Source of the DNA: Clostridia bacterium
GTDB taxonomy: Bacteria > Bacillota > Clostridia > Oscillospirales > CAG-272
Assembly (NCBI GenBank): GCA_017503325.1
Contig: JAFVTI010000005.1
Span: 1 to 49,216 of the forward strand
Direction of reading: 5' to 3'
Length of the DNA: 49,216 bases
Both the position numbers and the translations under genes were made by a program. Shown here piece after piece: positions 8,252-15,639 of this stretch. How positions within the stretch are numbered: position 1 is the stretch's first letter; every line of letters begins with the position of its first letter. The notes beneath the pieces were generated by a model. It made no database searches. It saw nothing but the letters and a program-made list of their open reading frames with translations, and was not told the DNA's origin.

Positions 8252-8280
8252 TATTGTGTTATATACTATGGAGGTGTGAT

Positions 8281-8820
8281 ATGAACGCATACGGTTTCAA
8301 GGTTAAAAAACAAGACGGCAGCGAAATATCTCTGGAGGATTACAAGGGTAAGGTGTTACTGATTGTGAACACCGCAACGGGATGCGGATTTACCCCGCAG
8401 TACAAGGATCTGCAAGCGCTTTACGAGGAATTCTCTGCCGAGGGCTTTGAGATCCTGGATTTTCCCTGCAATCAGTTTGGCGAGCAGGCACCCGGCAGCG
8501 ACGAGGAGATCCACACCTTCTGCACGGGTCGCTTTGGCATCACCTTCCCGCAGTTTGCCAAGATTGACGTGAATGGCGAAAATGCGATTCCTCTTTATAA
8601 GTGGCTGACGGAAAACACCAAGTTTGAGGGCTTTGGTAAATCGCCTATGGCTTTGATGCTTTCGGGCGTTGTGAAAAAGACCGACAAGGATTACAAAAAC
8701 AACGGCAAGATCAAATGGAATTTCACAAAATTTCTCATCGACAGGGGCGGCGAGATCGTGGCGCGCTTTGAGCCGACCGATATGAAAAAGCTGGAGCAAG
8801 CGATCAAGGGGTGCTTGTAA
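8281..8820 (+). CDS. Glutathione peroxidase family, thioredoxin-dependent Cys type
   Basis: A 179-residue cytoplasmic peroxidase that reduces hydroperoxides. The peroxidatic Cys35 is in NTATGCGFTPQY (Cys, not selenocysteine). FPCNQFG supplies the tetrad Gln and KWNFTKF the Trp/Asn. Cys81 in FCTGRFGITFP matches the resolving Cys of the yeast/plant GPX type that uses thioredoxin. The start at 8281 has GGAGGTG upstream; an in-frame extension to 8077 would run through two terminators and the promoter and is rejected. It has its own promoter and probably answers to the OhrR encoded next to it. Confidence 0.95.
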   Translation: MNAYGFKVKKQDGSEISLEDYKGKVLLIVNTATGCGFTPQYKDLQALYEEFSAEGFEILDFPCNQFGEQAPGSDEEIHTFCTGRFGITFPQFAKIDVNGENAIPLYKWLTENTKFEGFGKSPMALMLSGVVKKTDKDYKNNGKIKWNFTKFLIDRGGEIVARFEPTDMKKLEQAIKGCL

Positions 8821-8826
8821 AGGCAC

Positions 8827-8855
8827 TTGATGGCACAAAAGAATTGTGCTATAAT
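8827..8855 (+). promoter_or_regulatory. ohrR promoter with internal inverted repeat
   Basis: TTGATG (8827-8832), 17 bp, TATAAT (8850-8855). The spacer is a palindrome: GCACAA at 8833-8838 and TTGTGC at 8844-8849. A dimeric regulator bound there would block the promoter; autoregulation is inferred. Confidence 0.75.
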
Positions 8856-8889
8856 ACAGACAGATAACGTATATCCGCGGAGGTATCCT

Positions 8890-9324
8890 ATGAGCAATTC
8901 CAAATATGATGCATTAAAGCTTGAAAATCAGCTCTGCTTTCCCCTGTATGCCGCCGCACGTGAGGTGGTTAAAAGATACCGCCCTTACTTGGACGAGCTG
9001 GATCTGACCTACACGCAGTATATCACCATGATGGTCATGTGGGAGCAGCGGGAGATCACGGTCAAGGCACTTGGAGAGAAGCTGTTTTTGGATTCGGGCA
9101 CTATGACACCCGTGCTCAAAAGTCTGGAGGCAAAGGGCTTTGTCGTGCGCAAGAGAAGCACGGTCGACGAGCGTTCGGTCAGCGTTTTTCTGACCGAGCA
9201 GGGCGAAGCGCTCAAGGAAAGCGCCGTAGAGGTACCCGCCAAGGTGGCAGGCTGCGTGAAGCTCGAGGCAGACGAGGCGATCAAGCTCTACGAGATCCTT
9301 TACAAGATTCTAAAAACCGAATAA
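8890..9324 (+). CDS. ohrR: Organic-peroxide-sensing MarR-family repressor OhrR
   Basis: A 144-residue winged-helix repressor. The N-terminal LENQLCFPLYAA carries the reactive Cys16 at the place of the peroxide-sensing Cys of Bacillus OhrR, and the LTYTQYITMMVMWE region is diagnostic for OhrR. The DNA-binding part (VKALGEKLFLDSGTMTPVLKSLEAKGFV ... ERSVSVFLT) is a canonical MarR wing. ATG at 8890 is chosen for GCGGAGG 6 bases upstream. The usual partner is ohr; here the adjacent gene is a glutathione peroxidase, which suggests OhrR controls gpx. One-Cys or two-Cys type is unclear: Cys at 'AGC' near residue 118 could be a second one. Confidence 0.92.
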   Translation: MSNSKYDALKLENQLCFPLYAAAREVVKRYRPYLDELDLTYTQYITMMVMWEQREITVKALGEKLFLDSGTMTPVLKSLEAKGFVVRKRSTVDERSVSVFLTEQGEALKESAVEVPAKVAGCVKLEADEAIKLYEILYKILKTE

Positions 9325-9329
9325 AGCAA

Positions 9330-9361
9330 GCCGCCGAGGGTTTCCCTCGGCGGCTTTTTTG
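9330..9361. terminator. Bidirectional terminator after ohrR
   Basis: An 11-bp stem (GCCGCCGAGGG / CCCTCGGCGGC) with a TTT loop and six T's on the plus strand. On the minus strand it is followed by TTGCTTTATT, so it may also end the small minus-strand ORF at 9370-9459. Confidence 0.9.
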
Positions 9362-9369
9362 CTTGCCCG

Positions 9370-9459
9370 TTATTTCAACGGGTCAAGAAATCTGCGTAAT
9401 GACAAGATACGCGGACACCGATCGCGGTCATTTCGCATATGCGGATTTTGTCTGCTCAT
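9370..9459 (-). CDS. Small Arg-rich ORF with a perfect ribosome site (29 aa)
   Basis: ATG at 9459 follows AAGGAGG with a 7-base spacer, one of the best ribosome sites in the window, and reads 29 codons to TAA: begins MSRQNPHMRNDRDRC and ends RRFLDPLK. It has seven Arg/Lys and one Cys and no membrane segment. A terminator lies just beyond the stop. I could not find a convincing promoter upstream. No family recognised; it could be a small regulatory protein, an antisense partner of the flanking genes, or chance. Confidence 0.45.
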   Translation of the reverse strand: MSRQNPHMRNDRDRCPRILSLRRFLDPLK

Positions 9460-9569
9460 AAAATTACCTCCTTGATAGCACCACTCTCAGTACATGTCGT
9501 TTTTTGTCGGACAGATACTGTGTGCGTGCTCTGCACCTTTTGTTATTTCGGAGATTTATCCGTCACCGC

Positions 9570-9619
9570 TTGACATCCGACAAAAATCGGAGTACAATAT
9601 AATATGAACAAGTTCATAT
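9570..9619 (+). promoter_or_regulatory. Promoter and TetR-type operator of the 9636-14202 operon
   Basis: TTGACA (9570-9575), 17 bp, TACAAT (9593-9598). Overlapping the start point is an 8+8 palindrome ATATGAAC-AA-GTTCATAT (9602-9619). A TetR regulator is the second gene of the operon, so the palindrome is the likely autoregulatory operator. Confidence 0.78.
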
Positions 9620-9635
9620 AAACAGAGGTTTTGAT

Positions 9636-10403
9636 TTGAAAAGCAAAAAATACAAAAAGATTGCGATATGTGCGTGTGCGCTTGCGGTGCTTTTGGCACT
9701 TTGCATCGGCGGATGCGCATGGTACGTCTCTGATTATTACCACACCGACACGGAGGCCGTCAGGGCGTTTGCCGCACAATACGAGGTCACAAAAACCGTG
9801 CTTTCCGAGCAGATGATCGCCTACGGTGACCCACACGCGGGCGCAGGGCTGATCTTTTACCCGGGTGGCAAGGTGGAACACACGGCTTACGAGCCCTTGA
9901 TGCGCGCGCTGGCTGCTGGAGACGTTCTGTGCGTGCTTGTCAAAATGCCCTTTCACCTCGCGGTTCTTGACGTCAACGCCGCCGACGGCGTGCGCGAGCT
10001 TTATCCCGAGATTGAGCATTGGTACATCGGCGGACATTCGTTGGGCGGCTCGATGGCTGCCTCTTACTTAGCGGAGCACCCAGCCGATTTTGACGGTCTC
10101 GTTTTACTGGGCTCTTACGCAACCGCTGACCTGTCGGATACCGATCTTGCCGTACTCTCGATCTTTGGCAGCGAGGACGGGGTCATGAACCGCGAAAAAT
10201 ACGAAAAATACAAGTCAAGTCTGCCCGCAGATCTGACCGAGATTGAGATAACGGGCGGCTGCCACGCCTACTTTGGCATGTACGGCGAGCAGGACGGCGA
10301 CGGAATTGCCGCAATGGATGCCGAAAAGCAAATCACGCTTACCGCAGGCTACATCAAGAATTTCATTTGTAAAGGAGAGAGCCCCGATGCCGAAAATCAT
10401 TGA
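9636..10403 (+). CDS. Alpha/beta hydrolase, membrane-anchored or lipoprotein
   Basis: A 255-residue hydrolase. An N-terminal hydrophobic segment (residues about 9-27, ending LCIGGCAW) is either a signal anchor or a lipoprotein signal with Cys at the end. The catalytic Ser lies in GGHSLGGS near residue 134; the acid is probably in FGSEDGVM and the His in GGCHAYFG. The region around LIFYPGGKVEHTAYEPL resembles the oxyanion side of DUF-type carboxylesterases. The start is TTG at 9636 with AGAGG upstream; no ATG fits the signal segment. First gene of the TetR operon; overlaps the next gene by 17 bases. Substrate unknown. Confidence 0.82.
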   Translation: MKSKKYKKIAICACALAVLLALCIGGCAWYVSDYYHTDTEAVRAFAAQYEVTKTVLSEQMIAYGDPHAGAGLIFYPGGKVEHTAYEPLMRALAAGDVLCVLVKMPFHLAVLDVNAADGVRELYPEIEHWYIGGHSLGGSMAASYLAEHPADFDGLVLLGSYATADLSDTDLAVLSIFGSEDGVMNREKYEKYKSSLPADLTEIEITGGCHAYFGMYGEQDGDGIAAMDAEKQITLTAGYIKNFICKGESPDAENH

Positions 10404-10893
10404 AAACGTGCGCGAGCAGCTGCTTGCCGAGGCAAGGGCGCAGATTTTGCAGCGCGGATATGCCAACACCACCATCCGCTCGGTTGCGGGTGCTTGCGGC
10501 CTTGGCGTGGGCACGGTTTATAACTACTTTTCTTCCAAGGAAATGCTGATTGCCACCGCAGTTTTCGAGGACTGGAAAAAGCACCTTTCTGACATGCACG
10601 CGCTCCCCGTCGATCACCCCCGCACGCTGCTGGAAGGCATTTACCATTCCCTGCAGCACTTTGCAAAGGAGCATCAGGTGCTCTTTTCGGACGCGGATGC
10701 CGCAAAGCTTGTATCCGTCGGCTCATCGGGTCGCCACAAAATGCTGCGCGAGCAGATCGCCGCGCTGGTGCGTCCCGTTTGCGAGAGCGACTTTTGCGCG
10801 CAGTTTGTGGCCGAGTCGCTGATCTGCTGGTCAATGGAGTACGCGGATTTTGATACCGTGTTCCCGCTACTTGAAAAAATTATAAAAAAATAA
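10387..10893 (+). CDS. TetR/AcrR family transcriptional regulator
   Basis: A 168-residue regulator. The N-terminal helix-turn-helix is clear (ILQRGYANTTIRSVAGACGLGVGTVYNYFSSKEML, residues 16-52). The ligand-binding part has no recognisable subfamily. ATG at 10387 is selected because the TetR fold begins there and GGAGAGAG precedes it; the start lies inside the end of the hydrolase gene, implying coupling. It most likely represses its own operon through the palindrome at 9602-9619. The inducer is unknown, perhaps a hydrophobic substrate of the operon enzymes. Confidence 0.9.
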   Translation: MPKIIENVREQLLAEARAQILQRGYANTTIRSVAGACGLGVGTVYNYFSSKEMLIATAVFEDWKKHLSDMHALPVDHPRTLLEGIYHSLQHFAKEHQVLFSDADAAKLVSVGSSGRHKMLREQIAALVRPVCESDFCAQFVAESLICWSMEYADFDTVFPLLEKIIKK

Positions 10894-10917
10894 CATATCA
10901 AAAGGAGAAATCAAAAC

Positions 10918-11844
10918 ATGAGCAGCTTTGAAAATCTTCGCATCGTGGACAACTTCTATCAAACCTCTCTGTTTTTCCCGATGCCCACCGTCATTATCAG
11001 CACGCTTTGCGAGGACGGCTCCACCACCTTGGGTCCTTACTCTCTGGTGCAGCCCTACTACGTAGCAGGCAAGGACTATTACGCCATGCTTCTGTGCTGC
11101 CGTAACTCCTCCAACACCGCGCAGAACATCCTGCGCAACGGCAAATGCACGCTGAACTTTATTGACGACAAGCCCTCCACCTTCAAGGAGGCAGTCAAGC
11201 TTTCCTGGCCGGGTGACAAGCCCGAGGAAAAGATGCCCAAGTGCAACTTCAAGCTGGAAAAATCCATGCTGGAGGAAGAGACCGGCGAGGCTCGTCCCAT
11301 GGTGCTGACCGACGCCATCCAGGCCATCGAGTGCACGTGGATGCGCGAGCTGGACGGTGCTGACAAGGATATGCCCGGCGAGCTCAACGGCTACGAGGGT
11401 CCCTACCACGATTTCAACGGCATTACCTCCAAGTTCGGTGCGCACTTCATTTTGCGCGTGGACAAGATCCTGATGAAGAAAAAGTACCGTGACGCCATCA
11501 TCAACGGTGTCAAGGCCAAGGACTTCCCCGCCCTGCCCGTGGACTACGGCTACCGCGATTCCAAGAATTTCTGGTTCCACCGCAAGACGCGCATGAGAGC
11601 AGAGCTGCTCCAGATGCGCCAGGCGTCCTTGGCAAGCGTGCGCTACGCTGCCGATCGCGCTGACGACAAGATCAAGTTCACCGACGAGGCGCTGCAGACC
11701 ATTCTGGGCGTACCGCGCGTATTCTTGCCGCTGGTGCTCAAGGGCTGCGTGGATTGGGCGCGCGAGAACGGCGTTGAGCTGATCACCGCTGAGCACATGA
11801 AGATCATCAACGACAAGCGTGCCAAGGAAAAGAATAAAAAATAA
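10918..11844 (+). CDS. Flavin reductase-like (split-barrel) protein with C-terminal helical domain
   Basis: A 308-residue protein. The first about 200 residues match the flavin-reductase/DIM6-NTAB split barrel that binds FMN (PTVIISTLCEDGSTTLGPYSL near residues 23-44, CRNSSNTAQNILRNGKCTLNF near 61-81). The last about 60 residues (FTDEALQTILGVPRVFLPLVLKG ... ITAEHMKIIND) resemble the small PCP_red-type helical domain found at the end of some redox proteins. It is followed by an SDR and a membrane reductase-like gene, suggesting a reductive step. AAAGGAG upstream. Natural electron acceptor unknown. Confidence 0.85.
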   Translation: MSSFENLRIVDNFYQTSLFFPMPTVIISTLCEDGSTTLGPYSLVQPYYVAGKDYYAMLLCCRNSSNTAQNILRNGKCTLNFIDDKPSTFKEAVKLSWPGDKPEEKMPKCNFKLEKSMLEEETGEARPMVLTDAIQAIECTWMRELDGADKDMPGELNGYEGPYHDFNGITSKFGAHFILRVDKILMKKKYRDAIINGVKAKDFPALPVDYGYRDSKNFWFHRKTRMRAELLQMRQASLASVRYAADRADDKIKFTDEALQTILGVPRVFLPLVLKGCVDWARENGVELITAEHMKIINDKRAKEKNKK

Positions 11845-11867
11845 ACTTATATTGAGGAGACATTATC

Positions 11868-12734
11868 ATGAAAGTTGTACTTGCAGGCGCTTTTGGCAAT
11901 CTGGGCGCTGAAATTCTCAAATGCCTGTGCGCGGACGGTCACGAGGTCGTGGCTGCCGATCTGCGCGAGACGGCCGTTGCGGGCTGCGAAGGAAAATACA
12001 CCTTCAAGGCAATCGACGCAACCAATCCCGAAACGCTCAAGGGTCTTTGCGACGGTGCGGATGCAGTCATCACCACCGTGGGCCTGACCGGAGCCTCCAC
12101 CAAGGTCACCTCTTACGACATCGACTACCACGGAAACATGAACCTCTACGCCGAGGCAAAGGCCGCAGGCGTTAAGAAATTCAACTATATCTCGGTGATT
12201 TCCTGCGACGAGCCGGGCGCAGACAAGGTGCCCATGCTGCATGCCAAATACATGGTTGAACAAGAGATCAAAAAGCAGGAGATGGACTGGGTCATCTACC
12301 GTCCCACCGGCTACTTCTACGATATCTGCAAGGTATTCAAGCCCTACGTGGACAAGGGCGAGATGCAGCTGCTCAAGGGATACGGCGGCGTCAAGGCGAA
12401 CGTGATCGACTGCCCCGACTTTGCGCGCTTTATCGTGGATCACATGAACGACAAAAACGTCTCTTACGACATTGGCGGCAAGGAGACCTATACTTACGAG
12501 CAAATGGCAAAGATGTGCTTTGACGCAGCAGGCAAGGAGCTCAAGATCAAGTGGGCACCCATCTGGCTGTTCGGCATTCTTGCAAACCTGCCCAAGATCA
12601 AAAAGGCGGGCAAGCATGACATCATCCTGTTCTCCAAGTGGACGCTCTCTCACGATCTCGTAGGCGACACCATTGTCGGTGACAAGAGCTTTGCCGAATA
12701 CATCAAGTCTTATTTCGGAAAGGAGAAGAACTGA
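11868..12734 (+). CDS. NAD(P)-binding SDR-type oxidoreductase/epimerase (NmrA-like)
   Basis: A 288-residue atypical short-chain dehydrogenase. The N-terminal Rossmann motif is GAFGNLGAEILKCL (residues 7-20). IDYHGNMNLYAEAKAAGVKKFNYISVIS is the typical central part of the NmrA/epimerase class, which usually lacks the YxxxK pair; here AKYMVEQEIKK gives a related Y/K arrangement. MDWVIYRPTGYFYD fits the C-terminal substrate face. GAGGAG lies 8 bases upstream of the ATG. The stop is one base before the next ATG, so translation is probably coupled. Substrate unknown. Confidence 0.88.
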   Translation: MKVVLAGAFGNLGAEILKCLCADGHEVVAADLRETAVAGCEGKYTFKAIDATNPETLKGLCDGADAVITTVGLTGASTKVTSYDIDYHGNMNLYAEAKAAGVKKFNYISVISCDEPGADKVPMLHAKYMVEQEIKKQEMDWVIYRPTGYFYDICKVFKPYVDKGEMQLLKGYGGVKANVIDCPDFARFIVDHMNDKNVSYDIGGKETYTYEQMAKMCFDAAGKELKIKWAPIWLFGILANLPKIKKAGKHDIILFSKWTLSHDLVGDTIVGDKSFAEYIKSYFGKEKN

Positions 12735-12735
12735 T

Positions 12736-13548
12736 ATGCCGTGGGCTTTACTTGGAATTCTGCTTGCCGTTTGTGCCGCCATGTGCGCAGTCGGCTTTTA
12801 TAAGTTCGTTTACTTTCTCTCGATCGGCTACGGCTTTGCCGTTGCAGGCGGCGGTATCGCCGTCCTGATCATGTATCTGATCAACCCCACCGCAACCCCT
12901 CTTTGGATCGTGCTGGTGCAGACCGCCCTCTTTATCGCGTACGGCGTGCGCCTTTCCGGCTTTTTGCTTGTACGCGAGCTCAAGAACGTCACCTTCAAAA
13001 AGACCGACGTTGCCAAGGACACGCTTGCCAAGAACGGCGAGAAAAAGATGCCCATCTTCGTGCTTGCAACCATCTGGGTCACGGTCTCGGTTCTGTACGT
13101 CGCGCAGGTCAGCCCCATGCTCTTCCGCTATGACAACGCCTCTACCGATATCATCGTACCCGTCGTGGGCTTTGCCGTTTCGGTATTCGGCCTGATCCTT
13201 GAATCGATCGCCGACAAGCAGAAGTCCGCACAGAAAAAGGAACGCCCCGACATGGTGGCAACCAAAGGCCTTTACAGAATGTGCCGCTGCCCCAATTACC
13301 TGGGCGAGATCATTTTCTGGACCGGTGTCTTTATCTCCGGCATCACCGCATACCTGACCGTTGGTCAGTGGATCACCGCGATCCTTGCTTACGTTTGCAT
13401 TGTATTCATCATGTTCAACGGTGCGCAGAGACTTGAAAAGCGTCAGATGGCACGCTACGGCGAAAACGAGGAATACAACACCTACGCAAACAAGACCCCC
13501 ATCATCATTCCCCTGCTCCCCATCTACCACCTCAACAAAAAGAAATAA
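12736..13548 (+). CDS. DUF1295 membrane protein (steroid 5-alpha-reductase / isoprenylcysteine methyltransferase-like)
   Basis: A 270-residue integral membrane protein with about seven hydrophobic segments. The hallmark C-terminal stretch GLYRMCRCPNYLGEIIFWTGVF and the tail EKRQMARYGENEEYNTYANKTP are those of DUF1295, a relative of 3-oxo-5-alpha-steroid 4-dehydrogenases and ICMT. The fold binds NADPH or SAM at the inner face and acts on lipids. The usual RHPNY is CRCPNY here. ATG at 12736 lies one base after the SDR stop, with AAAGGAGAAG upstream. With an SDR and a flavin-reductase-like protein in the operon, lipid or sterol-like reduction is a reasonable but unproven guess. Confidence 0.85.
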   Translation: MPWALLGILLAVCAAMCAVGFYKFVYFLSIGYGFAVAGGGIAVLIMYLINPTATPLWIVLVQTALFIAYGVRLSGFLLVRELKNVTFKKTDVAKDTLAKNGEKKMPIFVLATIWVTVSVLYVAQVSPMLFRYDNASTDIIVPVVGFAVSVFGLILESIADKQKSAQKKERPDMVATKGLYRMCRCPNYLGEIIFWTGVFISGITAYLTVGQWITAILAYVCIVFIMFNGAQRLEKRQMARYGENEEYNTYANKTPIIIPLLPIYHLNKKK

Positions 13549-13566
13549 TATCCAAGGAGCAATCTT

Positions 13567-14202
13567 ATGAATGACTTTTCGATCTCCATGGCACTCGTAG
13601 ACTTCATTCCCGTCATCCTTTTCGCGGTTGCCGCAAGCATCCTGCTCAGGGATCTTTACGCAGCCATGAATAAGGGCACGTTTGCCCTGTTTTCGGCAGG
13701 CGTGATCGACGTAGCCATCGCGGGCGCACTCAAGGCGACCTGGAAGCTGCTTTACGCTGCGGGCATCTGCAACTTTGAAGCGCTGGATCACATGTTCTTC
13801 CCCGTGCAGTCGATCGGTTTTCTGATGGCAGGCCTTGGTATGCTGTTCATGCTTTGCCACAAGCCAAAAAACACCGTGCTTGCCGCAGCCGCTCCCGCCG
13901 TCTTTTCGGGCACGTTTGTGTTCGTCGGATTGATGGTGGCAGGCCTCGGTATCATGGACACCATGCTCTGCATTCTGTCAGTCAAGCGCAAAAAGCCTTA
14001 TCTGATCGCCATTTTCGTCCTTTCCTTTATCTGCTCGCTGTGCATGGGCTACCTTTCCTCGCAGGATTTCGCGCAGGCATCCATGAACTGGATTGCAGAG
14101 GGCGTCAACGTGGCAGGTCAGGGCACGCTGCTGCTTGGCGTGATGCTGCTGCACAAGGGCGGCCTTGCAAAGCCTTCCCCCAAAAAGGGCGAGGCGGCAT
14201 GA
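13567..14202 (+). CDS. Integral membrane protein of unknown family
   Basis: A 211-residue protein with about six or seven hydrophobic segments and a short basic tail (HKGGLAKPSPKKGEAA). AAGGAG lies 7 bases before the ATG. It is the last gene of the TetR-controlled operon, 18 bases after the DUF1295 gene. No family recognised. Conserved-looking charged residues in membrane segments (for example RDLYAAMNKGTF and the central FPVQSIGF) could form a site, but this is only suggestive. Confidence 0.75.
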   Translation: MNDFSISMALVDFIPVILFAVAASILLRDLYAAMNKGTFALFSAGVIDVAIAGALKATWKLLYAAGICNFEALDHMFFPVQSIGFLMAGLGMLFMLCHKPKNTVLAAAAPAVFSGTFVFVGLMVAGLGIMDTMLCILSVKRKKPYLIAIFVLSFICSLCMGYLSSQDFAQASMNWIAEGVNVAGQGTLLLGVMLLHKGGLAKPSPKKGEAA

Positions 14203-14246
14203 CCTACGCACGTCCGGGATCAAGGACGGATACCCCTTATACAAAA

Positions 14247-14532
14247 ATGACAAGCTTTTGAAAACAAAAGCTGTCGTGTATATCGACCAATCAATCCATC
14301 ATTTTTTCAGCCCTCATCCGCCAAGGATGAGGGCTGAACTGTATACTTTCTCCCAGACTCTACGAAAAAGGGATTGCATCAAAAGCACTCTCCGCGCTCG
14401 CTTTTCTGGCATAAAAAGACACCTATCGCAGGGGACGTTTGCCGCATGCGGCAAACGTCCCCTGCAACTGTTTATATGGATTTGTCGGTTTTTTCATTCT
14501 AACAGAAATGGGGATAAATCATCCCCATTTCT
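14247..14532. repeat. Field of four hairpins between convergent genes
   Basis: The 362 bases between the genes ending at 14202 and 14565 hold four strong inverted repeats. AGCTTTTG/CAAAAGCT is at 14253-14272. TTCAGCCCTCATCC/GGATGAGGGCTGAA is at 14306-14338. A perfect 38-bp palindrome with arms GCAGGGGACGTTTGCCGCA is at 14428-14465. AGAAATGGGGAT/ATCCCCATTTCT is at 14504-14532. None has a proper T run directly behind it on either strand, so they are not standard terminators, though they may jointly stop convergent transcription. No gene is seen here. Confidence 0.75.
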
Positions 14533-14564
14533 CCGCTATTTCCTCAGCCCCATGGGCAATTTTT

Positions 14565-15320
14565 TCAAATGACAAGATGCAAATAAATCTGCATAAGCCC
14601 GCACGTCAGCAGATTTGCTCCTGCCAGCGAGAGCAGAGGCGTCCATACGTTATCCGTTTTTTGATAGGACCAGCACGCCAGCAGATGAATGGGCAGCGTG
14701 GCAAGATATCCGACCAGTACAAACGCAGCATTCCCTCGCCAGATGATATCAATAACAGGCGGGATCAGCGTCATCACGGCAACGCCAAGATATCCAAGCC
14801 AGGGCTTGATATTGCAAAGCGGCGCAAAGACCAGGCAATAAAACAGCCCGCAGACAGTAATGGGCACGAAGATCGAAAACGTAATAGTGCCGAAAATGGG
14901 TTGAAGCTCAAGCACAAACAGCGACGTATGGCTGACAGTCATCTCAGAGACCGGCAGATGCTCCAGCATAGAGGCGAGGTCAAATCCGCTCAGAAACAAC
15001 GCTCCCGTCCATACGATCTCCGCACCTATGATCAAGCCCACGGTCAGCAGAATATGCTTCAGATAAAAGCGGAATTCGGTGGTCACCATGAAGATTTCTT
15101 CCTTCAGATACGCAAATATCAAAAACAACACAAGCAGGCCGTTGGCCACGTGATAGCCGATTTCCAACCAAACGCTGAGCTCCCATTGCTCCCAAAGACC
15201 CATTCCAATAAACGGCATAAATAAGGGTAACAATATAAACACCCAAACACATGCGGGGATCAGAAGAAAAATCTGGATCGGCTCAGGCTTGTTGTACATG
15301 GCGGGAAAGAATCTTTTCAT
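14565..15320 (-). CDS. Polytopic membrane protein, divergent CPBP-like
   Basis: A 251-residue membrane protein with about seven or eight hydrophobic segments and no signal peptide. The C-terminal part (HLLACWSYQKTDNVWTPLLSLAGANLL) resembles the last motif of CPBP (CAAX-protease/bacteriocin-processing) proteins. The usual HxxxN catalytic pair appears replaced (SLAGAN), so if related it may be inactive. ATG at 15320 is chosen for AAGGAG upstream; an extension to 15443 would run through the promoter. It stands alone with its own promoter. Family assignment is weak. Confidence 0.7.
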   Translation of the reverse strand: MKRFFPAMYNKPEPIQIFLLIPACVWVFILLPLFMPFIGMGLWEQWELSVWLEIGYHVANGLLVLFLIFAYLKEEIFMVTTEFRFYLKHILLTVGLIIGAEIVWTGALFLSGFDLASMLEHLPVSEMTVSHTSLFVLELQPIFGTITFSIFVPITVCGLFYCLVFAPLCNIKPWLGYLGVAVMTLIPPVIDIIWRGNAAFVLVGYLATLPIHLLACWSYQKTDNVWTPLLSLAGANLLTCGLMQIYLHLVI

Positions 15321-15414
15321 CGGTCGCGCTCCTTTCAGGGGCAAAGCCCAATACGGTTGTGCCGTCTCGTGGAAGTCAAATGCTCGGGTAAAAGACGACC
15401 ACCTTACTGTCACC

Positions 15415-15443
15415 ATTATACCATGAAACCGAATGCGTTTCAA
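15415..15443 (-). promoter_or_regulatory. Sigma-A promoter of the membrane protein gene
   Basis: On the minus strand TTGAAA (15438-15443), 17 bp, TATAAT (15415-15420), about 90 bases upstream of the start codon at 15320. Confidence 0.78.
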
Positions 15444-15535
15444 GACTTATCCGCGCAGAAAAAGCCAAATTGTAAAAAAATACAAACTCGGATAAAGCTT
15501 TACAGATAGCCGAACGGCAACCGCACAAACACCAC

Positions 15536-15566
15536 AAAGGGCTGACCGCGCAACGCTCAGCCCTTA
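15536..15566. terminator. Hairpin between divergent promoters
   Basis: AAGGGCTGA / TCAGCCCTT separated by about 11 bases. On the minus strand it is followed by TGTGGTGTTTG, a poor T run. It may insulate the two divergent promoters, or be an operator; uncertain. Confidence 0.4.
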
Positions 15567-15579
15567 CGGCTTAAAACAG

Positions 15580-15608
15580 TTGTAATTTCCGAAAAAATAT
15601 GATATAAT
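15580..15608 (+). promoter_or_regulatory. Sigma-A promoter of the Crp-family regulator
   Basis: TTGTAA (15580-15585), 17 bp, TATAAT (15603-15608). The GTGAC palindrome found at 18.8 kb is not present here, so autoregulation by that site is not indicated. Confidence 0.78.
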
Positions 15609-15639
15609 ACAGAAAAGCCCTTTGAAAGGAGGCATGGCC

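Noticed and set aside
8077..8280. N-terminal extension of the glutathione peroxidase
   Set aside because: It would run through two terminators and the TTGACA/TATAAT promoter; GGAGG and the domain start support 8281.
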